From CAZAMP01 sp964486455 (GTDB lineage: Bacteria > Eisenbacteria > RBG-16-71-46 > CAZAMP01): a stretch of DNA of 10,660 bases. Positions 1 to 6,335 of the stretch are shown here, piece by piece (position 1 is the stretch's first letter; each line of letters opens with the position of its first letter). The notes under the pieces were generated by a model. The model saw nothing but the letters and a program-made list of their open reading frames with translations. It made no database searches and had not been told where the DNA came from. Where the stretch lies: contig CAZAMP010000076.1 of the NCBI GenBank assembly GCA_964486455.1, positions 1 to 10,660 of the forward strand, in the 5' to 3' direction. A program made the translations under genes and the position numbers.

Positions 1-15
1 CGAGGGGGGGCGCCC

Positions 16-831
16 ATGAGTCGGACGCGGGAGCAACGGCTCGCGGAGAAGACGGTCGAGCGTCAGTTCCTTTACGAGCTCGAGACGGATTTTGAGTTAG
101 CACCTGCTACGTCGCGCTCAGTGCTTGAGACGGCGCAGCAGGTGCTTTTGTGTGTTCGGTCGAACGGCGATGTTCGTGAAGGTCAGATGCCGATCACGGT
201 GGTGAGTACGCAGGAGCCGAGCGGCAAGCCTCTGAGCGCGATGGCGAAGGTTCGGGTGGTGGTGACACTGGACGGGGGGATGGAGGATCTGGAGGTATTC
301 AAGCGCTTTGGATCGACGGGTCTTCGTCGGAGTCGGTTGCTTCGGATGACCGAGGAGGCGGTGGATCAGGGGGGTGTATTGACGCAGGAGGATCTGGCGC
401 GGCTGCTCCAGACGGACGTCCGGACGATCCGGCGTGCCATCTCAAGGTTGCGATCAACGGGGCATTGGGTTCCGACGCGTGGGAGCGTTCGCGACATCGG
501 TCCGGGTCAATCGCACAAGGCGAAGATCGTGGAGATGTACCTTCAGCGGAGGACTTACACGGAGATCTGTCGCAAGGCCCGTCACGCGGCGAGTTCGATC
601 AAGCGGTATGTGGAGACGTTTGGCCGGGTGGTGGTGTTGTGGGAGAAGGGGGTGCGTGAGGCGAATGAGATTGCCTATGTTGTAGGTATCAGTCCCCGGC
701 TGGCGCGGGAGTATCTCAGGCTTCGCCGGCGCTACGATCGGCTGGAGTACCGGGATCGTCTGGAAGAGATTGCACGACAGGTACGACGGGTATTGGGTGG
801 TGGGAGCGACGAAAAAAGGGGCTCCCAATGA
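16..831 (+). CDS. DUF1670-type helix-turn-helix protein, copy 1 of a tandem pair (271 aa)
   Basis: Soluble, basic protein with no signal peptide or membrane segment, probably a DNA-binding protein. Residues about 115-150 form a predicted HTH (GGVLTQEDLARLL followed by TIRRAISRL) leading into a 'VPTRGSVRDIG' turn and a 'SHK' motif near residues 166-168. Residues about 178-200 (TEICRKARHAASSIKRYVE) and 216-236 (ANEIAYVVGISPRLAREYL) look like two more HTH units. This order and the D-[IM]-G...[ST]-H-K motif fit the DUF1670 family as I remember it; the biochemical role of that family is not established. The ATG at 16 follows a G-rich Shine-Dalgarno (GAGGGGGGG). The frame is open to the left edge, so an upstream start is not excluded. 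The last four bases overlap the next gene (ATGA), implying translational coupling. Product certain as a protein, family likely, function unknown. Confidence 0.8.
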   Translation: MSRTREQRLAEKTVERQFLYELETDFELAPATSRSVLETAQQVLLCVRSNGDVREGQMPITVVSTQEPSGKPLSAMAKVRVVVTLDGGMEDLEVFKRFGSTGLRRSRLLRMTEEAVDQGGVLTQEDLARLLQTDVRTIRRAISRLRSTGHWVPTRGSVRDIGPGQSHKAKIVEMYLQRRTYTEICRKARHAASSIKRYVETFGRVVVLWEKGVREANEIAYVVGISPRLAREYLRLRRRYDRLEYRDRLEEIARQVRRVLGGGSDEKRGSQ

Positions 832-1781
832 AAACACTTCCGGATCGGTACAAGACCGTCGGGAAGAGAGACTTTCAGTCGGCGATCGAGCACTTGCTGG
901 AGACGGAGTTCAAGATCGTTGGTAGCCATCGCGTGATCCGACTGATTGCGTCGGCGATGGTGGAGCTGCATCGGGAGTTCTATCCGGAGTCTCAATACCT
1001 GGAGCCAGGAACGATCCTGTGGGCGACGACGAAGGCGGACGAGCGGGCGAAGGTGAGCTGGGGCAAACGCTCGGAGGACTATGGGATCCGGTTGGTGAAG
1101 CTGCCGTTGGTGACGAAGACGGAGATCGAGTCTCGGATGATGCCGGGCCCGGGTCGTGCCTCGAAAGACAATCGGCGAAAGGAGTTCCGCCGGGATACGG
1201 CGACGATGGTTCGCCTGGTCAAGAGCGCGGCCGAGCAGGGAGGGTTGCTGACGGGGGCGGAGCTGTCAGTGCTGATGAACCGATCGTTGATGAAGATCCA
1301 TGACTACATCCGCACCTACGAGAAGGAAACGGGAGAAGCGCTACCGCTGAAGGGGTATGTGCTGGACATGGGGAGTTCCCCGACGCACAAGGGGATCATC
1401 TGCCGGAAGTTCGAGGAAGGGATGAGTCCGCCGGACATCGCGCGGGCAACCAGTCACACGCTGTCGTCGGTCGACAATTACCTGGGCACCTACGAGCGGA
1501 TCAAGGTGCTACTGAGGAAAGGGTTCGATGTTCCAACGATCTGCCAGGTAACCGGTCGGGCAGCTCGAACGGTTGCCCAGTACCTGGCCATCGTCGAGTG
1601 CCATCATCCGGACATGTTGCTCGAGGAGCACCGTGAGTGGCTGGCAGCCCGTCGCAAGCGGACCAAGTCGGGAGCAGCCCTCCCGCCTGAGCCGATAGAT
1701 CCGATGCTCAAAAACCTGAACAAATCAGACAGCAAAGCACTGCACAAAAAGTCAGAGGACACATGCCCTAAGAGTCGGTAA
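828..1781 (+). CDS. DUF1670-type helix-turn-helix protein, copy 2 of a tandem pair (317 aa)
   Basis: Paralogue of the preceding gene. The block from 'GYVLDMG..PTHKGIIC' (residues 176-192) through 'TYERIKVLLRKG' (221-232) aligns without gaps to the equivalent part of copy 1, sharing the D-x-G, HK, SS, Y and KG positions. Three HTH-like segments are visible: about 138-165 (GGLLTGAELSVLMNRSLMKI), 198-220 (MSPPDIARATSHTLSSVDNYL) and 234-256 (DVPTICQVTGRAARTVAQYL). It has its own N-terminal region (1-110, including a Trp-rich patch) and a hydrophilic Lys/Ser-rich tail after about 275. The start ATG at 828 overlaps the upstream stop (829-831) and has AGGGG six bases ahead, so both proteins are probably made together and may form a heteromer. 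No catalytic motif of a transposase, integrase or nuclease is seen. A role as regulator or as accessory protein of a mobile unit is possible but unproven. Confidence 0.8.
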   Translation: MKTLPDRYKTVGKRDFQSAIEHLLETEFKIVGSHRVIRLIASAMVELHREFYPESQYLEPGTILWATTKADERAKVSWGKRSEDYGIRLVKLPLVTKTEIESRMMPGPGRASKDNRRKEFRRDTATMVRLVKSAAEQGGLLTGAELSVLMNRSLMKIHDYIRTYEKETGEALPLKGYVLDMGSSPTHKGIICRKFEEGMSPPDIARATSHTLSSVDNYLGTYERIKVLLRKGFDVPTICQVTGRAARTVAQYLAIVECHHPDMLLEEHREWLAARRKRTKSGAALPPEPIDPMLKNLNKSDSKALHKKSEDTCPKSR

Positions 1782-1893
1782 CCTGGCGCGTAGCGTCAAG
1801 AGACTCCGCCGAGCGCCAAACCGATGGACACAAGACTATCACGCGATTGGAAGAGATCAGTCTTCAATCGAGGTTGCGCCCGGCAGGTCATGG

Positions 1894-1920
1894 CCCGAGG
1901 GTCGGAGTCTATCCCTCGGG
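1894..1920. repeat. Perfect 8-bp inverted repeat (hairpin)
   Basis: CCCGAGGG and CCCTCGGG flank an 11-base loop, about 110 bases after the second DUF1670 stop codon. No T-run follows on either strand, so it is not a classical intrinsic terminator, although it could act as one in a GC-rich organism or serve as a protein site. Confidence 0.5.
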
Positions 1921-2045
1921 TAAATGCAAAGCTGCATGAGTTCTTCGATGGTTGGCTACTCGCGAGCCTCGTCTGTCTGACGGTCCCGAAAACTCGAAAT
2001 CGTCCGGCATCGATCCAGATCAGACTTCTGTGTCCGTATGTCCAA

Positions 2046-2060
2046 GATCGTCGGACGATC
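2046..2060. repeat. Small perfect hairpin, 6-bp arms
   Basis: GATCGT and ACGATC flank a three-base loop. Short enough to arise by chance; listed because two stronger hairpins lie in the same spacer. Confidence 0.3.
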
Positions 2061-2183
2061 AACTCTTCCTTTGAGGAGTCCGGCCGCGAGCGAATCTGGA
2101 TTCTCCAGGATCATGAGGAGAACGAGTTTGACGATCCCTTGCGACAGAGGAGGCCGATCTTTCTGCGCCCGGGGCTGTCGTCT

Positions 2184-2219
2184 ATCTTGTGCGGCGAGCG
2201 TACGGCGCCGGCGCAAGAT
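2184..2219. repeat. Long imperfect hairpin in the gene-free spacer
   Basis: The arm ATCTTGTGC pairs with GCGCAAGAT (nine pairs, one of them G-U), then after a single bulged G four more G-C pairs (GGCG with CGCC) close a nine-base loop. It lies about 145 bases before the M16 operon start codon. No T-tract follows. It may be a structured RNA element or a protein-binding palindrome. Confidence 0.45.
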
Positions 2220-2353
2220 CGGGGGCGCACGTTTGTAGCTTGAGTGTCGAGCAACTGGTACGCTTTGATCGAGTGAGTTGGCTCTAGAAGGTACGTCAGG
2301 AGCATCAATCCAGTTCGACGAACGAAGTGGCGGATACAGGGCGATGGGACATT

Positions 2354-2359
2354 GGAGGG
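2354..2359 (+). promoter_or_regulatory. Shine-Dalgarno deciding the M16 start
   Basis: GGAGGG lies a few bases ahead of the ATG at 2364. A TTG at 2352 is in frame but overlaps this site, and the ATG start gives a cleaner signal peptide (MRRRLL then a hydrophobic core), so I prefer 2364. Confidence 0.65.
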
Positions 2360-2363
2360 TGGC

Positions 2364-3863
2364 ATGAGAAGAAGATTACTTTGGCAGTTGATAGTGGCCG
2401 TCGCTGTGGCCTTATCCACAGCTCAGGCATTCGCGTTCGACTTCTCCAAGCTCGAGGATTCCGTGACGGAGTTCAGCTTGGACAACGGTCTTAAGTTCAT
2501 CGTCATGGAACGTCACGACGCCCCGGTCGTGTCGCTCATTACTTGGGCAGACGTGGGGGCATGTCAGGACCCATTGGAGTACACGGGTATCGCCCACATG
2601 CTCGAGCACATGGCCTTCAAGGGGACCAAAACGCTCGGTGCAACCGACATCGATGCCGAGCTTGAGGCCATGGATGCCGAGGACGTCGCTTGGGAAGCCT
2701 ACAACACGGAACGGAAGAAAGGTCCCCTAGCGGACCCTGATCGTGTGGAAGAACTGAAGGCGAAATTCGACGCTGCAGTGACCGTGGCTGAAGAATTCGG
2801 ATCGTTGAACGTCATCAATGGCCTGCTTGAGAAGCACGGTGGCGTGGCTATCAACGCCGGCACTTCGAAGGACTACACGGCGTACCAGGTGGAGCTGCCC
2901 TCGAACAAGCTTGAGCTATGGATGGCAATCGAGTCCGATCGCTTCACCAATCCCGTGTTTCGCACGATGTATACGGAGAGGGAGGTCATTGCCGAGGAGC
3001 GGAAACAGGTCCTTGAGGACAATCCGATAATGAGGGCCCTCACCTCTCTTCAATCAACCGCCTTCGAGGCCCATCCGTATCAGGTGCCGGTTATCGGTCA
3101 CATGTCTGACATCCGCAACTACTCCCGTCAGGCCGTCCAGGCCCATTTCGACAAGTACTACGGTCCCACCAATCTGGTTATTGCGATTGTCGGCGATGTG
3201 GACCCCAAGCATGTCAAGAAACTGGCCGAGAAGTACTTCGCTGACTTGAAGCACCGTCCAAAGCCGCCACCGCTTGCTACGATCGAACCAGAGCAGCAGG
3301 GCGAGAAGCGTGCTTATCTCCAAGATCCGGCTCAGCCGTTGTTCCTTGCCGCCTATCACGTGCCCGGGGTGACCCATCCTGACTGGCCGGCGGTCGACGC
3401 GATCATGGATTACCTTGGCGGCGGCCGAAGCGCTCCTCTGTACGAGCGTTTGGTCAAGGACGAACAACTGGCGGCCGACGTCGGAATGCAATGGTGGCCC
3501 GGCAACAAATACCCTTGTCTGGCGATTGTCTACGCCATGCTCACACCTGGCTCCGAAAACAGCGCTCTTGAAGAGGTCACGTTGGCCGAATTCGACAGGC
3601 TGCGCGAGGATCTACTGCCATCTGAAGAGGTGGAGAAGATCAAGGCCCGCGCAAAGGCCGGCTACATCAATGGCCTGACAAACAACCTCGGCATGGCAGA
3701 TGCGCTGGCTCGCTACCAAACCTATTTCGGTGATTGGCGAGAGGTGTTGCGCGAGCTGGATCGAATCAATGCTCTCACCCCCGAGGATATCCAGCGGGTG
3801 GCTCGGGAGTATTTCGTCGAGACCAACCGGACAATCGTGCATCTGAACACGACGCAGGGATGA
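2364..3863 (+). CDS. Exported M16 zinc metallopeptidase, catalytic subunit (499 aa)
   Basis: Pitrilysin/insulinase-family peptidase, probably periplasmic: a signal peptide (MRRRLLWQLIVAVAVALSTA, cleavage near residue 20-22) precedes the mature chain. The zinc motif HMLEH is at residues 78-82, in the typical context 'GIAHMLEHMAFKGT'. The third ligand is probably E205 in 'TEREVIAEER', by analogy with the E-x-x-x-[VI]-x-x-E pattern of pitrilysin and insulin-degrading enzyme. H82 to E205 is about 120 residues against about 76 in classical members, because of a charged helical insertion at about 101-150. The second half-domain begins near residue 300; at the usual R/Y substrate-binding pair it reads 'LVKDEQLAADVG', so both R and Y appear lost. 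It is followed after 23 bases by a partner that has the reverse pattern, so I infer a heterodimer. It likely degrades peptides; the substrate is unknown. A TTG start at 2352 would add four residues. Confidence 0.93.
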   Translation: MRRRLLWQLIVAVAVALSTAQAFAFDFSKLEDSVTEFSLDNGLKFIVMERHDAPVVSLITWADVGACQDPLEYTGIAHMLEHMAFKGTKTLGATDIDAELEAMDAEDVAWEAYNTERKKGPLADPDRVEELKAKFDAAVTVAEEFGSLNVINGLLEKHGGVAINAGTSKDYTAYQVELPSNKLELWMAIESDRFTNPVFRTMYTEREVIAEERKQVLEDNPIMRALTSLQSTAFEAHPYQVPVIGHMSDIRNYSRQAVQAHFDKYYGPTNLVIAIVGDVDPKHVKKLAEKYFADLKHRPKPPPLATIEPEQQGEKRAYLQDPAQPLFLAAYHVPGVTHPDWPAVDAIMDYLGGGRSAPLYERLVKDEQLAADVGMQWWPGNKYPCLAIVYAMLTPGSENSALEEVTLAEFDRLREDLLPSEEVEKIKARAKAGYINGLTNNLGMADALARYQTYFGDWREVLRELDRINALTPEDIQRVAREYFVETNRTIVHLNTTQG

Positions 3864-3873
3864 GGAAGCACGT

Positions 3874-3880
3874 GGAGAGG
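3874..3880 (+). promoter_or_regulatory. Shine-Dalgarno deciding the start of the second M16 gene
   Basis: GGAGAGG is six bases ahead of the ATG at 3887. An ATG at 3860 overlaps the upstream stop (ATGA), but that start would put nine extra polar residues before an otherwise clean signal peptide and has a poorer ribosome site. Confidence 0.7.
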
Positions 3881-3886
3881 AATGTC

Positions 3887-6028
3887 ATGAAAACGAAACT
3901 TGGTGCGCTACTGGTAGCGCTGACCCTGATGCTCGGTATGGCGGTGTCGGCTGGCGCGCAAGGGGCTATCGACGAGATCGAATATCCTAAACTGAATGAG
4001 ATCAAAACGCCCGATATCAAGCAGGTAGTTCTGGACAACGGATTGCGGCTGTATCTGCTTGAGGATCACGCGTTGCCTCTGGTTCGAGCCAGCCTGCGTG
4101 TCAATACAGGTTCCTATCTCGATCCGCCGAACAAAGTCGGCCTGGCGTCAATGACCTCCGATCTGCTGCGAATCGGCGGCACCGAGAAATGGACGTCCGA
4201 TGAGATCGACGAAATGCTCGAAGGCGTCGGTGCCAGCGTTGAGACCGGTATGGACGTTGAATCGGCCAGCGCCTCGATGAACGTGCTCACCGAGTATACC
4301 GACATGGGCCTGGAGGTTCTGGCTCAGGTGCTGCGATATCCGGTGTTCGACGATGAGAAGATGAACCTGGCGATCACCCAAGCCAAATCCGGGATCTCTC
4401 GGCGGAACGAAGACCCCTACGATATGACCCGGCGTGAATGGGTCAAGAAGCTCTACGGAGGCAGCTCACCGTACGCCCGTCAGTCTGAGTACGCCACCAT
4501 CGATGCCATCAGCCGAGATGATCTCGTGGCTTTCCACAGCATGTGCTACCGGCCCGAGAACGTGCAAATGGCCATCTACGGCGACATCGATCCGGATGCT
4601 ATCGTTGAGAAGATCAACGCCCACTTCGGTGATTGGGAGCGCGGAACTCAATCGATTCTGCCTCCTCCAGACGTGCCGCGGCATTGTGCCTCGCCGCAGG
4701 TGTATGTGATTCACAAGCCGGATTTGCAGCAGGCCACCGTGCGCATGGGACACATCGGTGGCTTGGTTTCCGATCCCGACTACGCCGACCGAATCGTCAT
4801 GAACGCAATCCTGGGCGGCGGTTTCGGCAGCCGCATACTGGATGTGGTCCGTGTCCAGATGGGTCTTGCTTACGTGGCCGGTGGTCGGGTCATTTCGAAC
4901 TACACCCACCCTGGGTACTTCTTCCTCTATGCCCAGACCAGCAACGCGAGCGCGGTCACGGCGGCCAGGGCGATGATCGAGCAAATCGGCCGCATGCACA
5001 CTGACCCGCCGACCGAGGCGGAGATGGCCAAGGGCAAAGATGGCTACCTGAACTCGTTCGTATTCAATTTCGATCAGAAGGGCGAGGTCATGAATCGCCT
5101 CATGACCTACGACTTTCACGGCATGCCCGAGAACTTCTTACAGCTGGAGAAGCAGGCTGTCGAGCGGGTGACGCCGGAGGCTGTGGTCAAGACCGCCAAG
5201 GCGAACCTCTTCCCGGACTCGCTGCTGGTTGTCATCAGCGGCAACACCGAAGAGTTCGAGGAATCGGTAGAGGCTTTGGGATTTGGCATTCCCGACACGA
5301 TCGACGTGACAATCCCCAAGCCTGCTGCAGAGCTGACCATCAATGAGGAGGCGATTGCCCGGGGGAGCGAGATCCTGGCACGGGCAGCAGAGGCTCACGG
5401 CGGGGAGGGGAACCTGAAGAAGGTCGAAGCCATCCGGACCAATTCCACTGTGACGGTGTTGATGGGCGGTCAAAGCTTCCCTGTCACGGTCGAGAAGCTG
5501 GAAGTTCCACCCAACCAGCATCGTTCGGTCGTGAACATGATGGGCCGACAAATCTTCGATGTCCGTGATGGTGAGAAAGGCTGGCAGACCGGTCAGACCG
5601 GGCTGCTCGAGGATGCCGGCGCTGAAGCCCTGGCAGAGGCGGACAAGGATTTGAAGCGCGAATTGCTGCATATCCTTCAGCACGTTGATGACCCTTACTA
5701 CCGGGCGGTGTTTGCCGGGTCTGAGGAATTCGGCGGGGTCGCCGTCGATTGGGTCGCGCTGGTCTATGATGATGGCGAGGAGATATGCCGCCTGGCAGTG
5801 GCCGCCGAGAGTCACCAGATCGTTTGCCAGAAGTACTGGGGCAATTCCTTTATGGGTGAGGGCATGCTGGAGCACCTTGTCCAAGACGTCATGGAAACCG
5901 AAGGCGTCATCTTGCCCAAGTCGGTCGAGGTTCGGAAGGACGGCGAGAAGATCATGACCGTTGAGACAACCGAGCGTGCTTTCAACGTCGCGATTCCAGC
6001 CGATGCCTTTGCCAAACCCGAGATCTAG
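3887..6028 (+). CDS. Exported M16-like non-catalytic subunit with C-terminal LolA/LppX-like domain (713 aa)
   Basis: The signal peptide is MKTKLGALLVALTLMLGMAV with cleavage near AGAQ-G. Residues about 44-240 and 265-470 are the two M16 half-domains. Where an active enzyme has HxxEH, this one reads 'GLASMTSDLLRIGGT' (residues 85-99), so the zinc ligands and catalytic Glu are replaced by Ser, Ser and Asp and it should not be a peptidase. In the second half 'SRILDVVRVQMGLAYVAGG' (315-333) keeps the R/Y pair (R322, Y329) that the upstream protein lacks. Known bacterial M16B pairs divide these functions in this way. Residues about 485-713 lie beyond a normal M16B chain: 'AEAHGGEGNLKKVEAI', 'IFDVRDGEKGWQ', 'YYRAVFAG', and 'LPKSVEVRKDGEKIMTVE' resemble LolA/LppX-type half-barrel proteins that hold lipid or lipoprotein acyl chains. 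That domain assignment is by pattern only. It forms an operon with the upstream gene. Confidence 0.9.
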   Translation: MKTKLGALLVALTLMLGMAVSAGAQGAIDEIEYPKLNEIKTPDIKQVVLDNGLRLYLLEDHALPLVRASLRVNTGSYLDPPNKVGLASMTSDLLRIGGTEKWTSDEIDEMLEGVGASVETGMDVESASASMNVLTEYTDMGLEVLAQVLRYPVFDDEKMNLAITQAKSGISRRNEDPYDMTRREWVKKLYGGSSPYARQSEYATIDAISRDDLVAFHSMCYRPENVQMAIYGDIDPDAIVEKINAHFGDWERGTQSILPPPDVPRHCASPQVYVIHKPDLQQATVRMGHIGGLVSDPDYADRIVMNAILGGGFGSRILDVVRVQMGLAYVAGGRVISNYTHPGYFFLYAQTSNASAVTAARAMIEQIGRMHTDPPTEAEMAKGKDGYLNSFVFNFDQKGEVMNRLMTYDFHGMPENFLQLEKQAVERVTPEAVVKTAKANLFPDSLLVVISGNTEEFEESVEALGFGIPDTIDVTIPKPAAELTINEEAIARGSEILARAAEAHGGEGNLKKVEAIRTNSTVTVLMGGQSFPVTVEKLEVPPNQHRSVVNMMGRQIFDVRDGEKGWQTGQTGLLEDAGAEALAEADKDLKRELLHILQHVDDPYYRAVFAGSEEFGGVAVDWVALVYDDGEEICRLAVAAESHQIVCQKYWGNSFMGEGMLEHLVQDVMETEGVILPKSVEVRKDGEKIMTVETTERAFNVAIPADAFAKPEI

Positions 6029-6055
6029 TCGACTGGTTCACACTGAAGCCGGGTT

Positions 6056-6084
6056 CTCTCCCGGGGTACTCAGCCCCGGGAGAG
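6056..6084 (+). terminator. Strong terminator-like hairpin after the M16 operon
   Basis: CTCTCCCGGGG and CCCCGGGAGAG form a perfect 11-bp stem around a seven-base loop, 27 bases after the stop codon; a further G-U and a U-A pair can extend it. No U-tract follows, so termination would be of the GC-hairpin type or this could be an mRNA 3'-end stabiliser. Its position at the operon end supports termination. Confidence 0.6.
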
Positions 6085-6246
6085 GACAATCCGTGAATTC
6101 CCCCGTGAGATTGACAACGCAGAAGCAGATCCTTCGCTCCCTCGCAACGCGGCCGCCGGATGCGCGAAGCTCACCCCACCCGGAGGAGAGATGCGGGCTG
6201 TTCCCCCAGCGACGCACACCTACGCAATATGATAAGATCATCAGGT

Positions 6247-6293
6247 TCGTCCGTATCCTGTGGTGAAGTCGGCAATCGTCGTTCCTGTGGTGA
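6247..6293 (+). repeat. Imperfect direct repeat upstream of the C13 gene
   Basis: TCCTGTGGTGA occurs at 6256-6266 and again at 6283-6293, 27 bases apart. Each copy is preceded by a TCGTC-type extension (from 6247 and 6276). It lies 40-90 bases before the start codon, a place where operator sites are common, but a chance duplication is also possible. Confidence 0.4.
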
Positions 6294-6320
6294 CACTGGT
6301 CGTTCGGGCGCCGCTTAGCT

Positions 6321-6326
6321 AGGAGG
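6321..6326 (+). promoter_or_regulatory. Shine-Dalgarno for the C13 peptidase gene
   Basis: AGGAGG lies nine bases ahead of the ATG at 6336 and supports that start over the in-frame ATG at 6363. Confidence 0.7.
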
Positions 6327-6335
6327 CCAACCACG

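Larger units (their letters stand above)
1782..2353. other. Gene-free spacer with hairpins between the DUF1670 pair and the M16 operon
   Basis: About 570 bases in which I find no convincing gene. Open frames of up to 139 codons exist on both strands, but they overlap one another, lack good ribosome sites and read as low-complexity or Arg/Ser-rich shadows. Three inverted repeats are present (1894-1920, 2046-2060, 2184-2219). No clear -35/-10 promoter for the downstream operon was found. The region could hold the DUF1670 transcript's 3' end, a regulatory RNA or decayed sequence; none of these can be decided from the sequence alone. Confidence 0.5.
6029..6335. other. Intergenic region between the M16 operon and the C13 peptidase gene
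   Basis: About 307 bases without a credible gene. It holds a strong hairpin soon after the M16 stop, a short direct repeat at 6247-6293 and a Shine-Dalgarno for the next gene. TATGAT at 6228-6233 resembles a -10 box, but no matching -35 lies at the right distance, so I do not call a promoter. Confidence 0.5.

Noticed and set aside
16..1781. DUF1670 pair considered as a transposase or a toxin-antitoxin system
   Set aside because: No DDE, tyrosine, serine or HUH catalytic motif and neither protein has toxin-like size or motifs; both look like multi-HTH paralogues.
1824..2243. 139-codon open frame on the + strand in the gene-free spacer
   Set aside because: No Shine-Dalgarno, no recognisable domain, composition unlike the neighbours, and similar-length frames overlap it on the other strand.
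2111..2419. 102-codon minus-strand frame that might be a decayed transposase or other gene
   Set aside because: It overlaps the start of the M16 gene, and no family motif could be recognised; a translated search would be needed to revive it.
4466..5119. 217-codon minus-strand frame inside the second M16 gene
   Set aside because: Antisense shadow of a gene with strong family motifs; His/Val/Asp-rich composition typical of reverse-frame translation in GC-rich DNA.
5138..5884. 248-codon minus-strand frame opposite the LolA-like region
   Set aside because: Antisense shadow; the sense frame continues without interruption and has sensible strand patterns.
6111..6116. TTGACA resembling a -35 promoter box
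   Set aside because: No acceptable -10 element lies 16-18 bases downstream.
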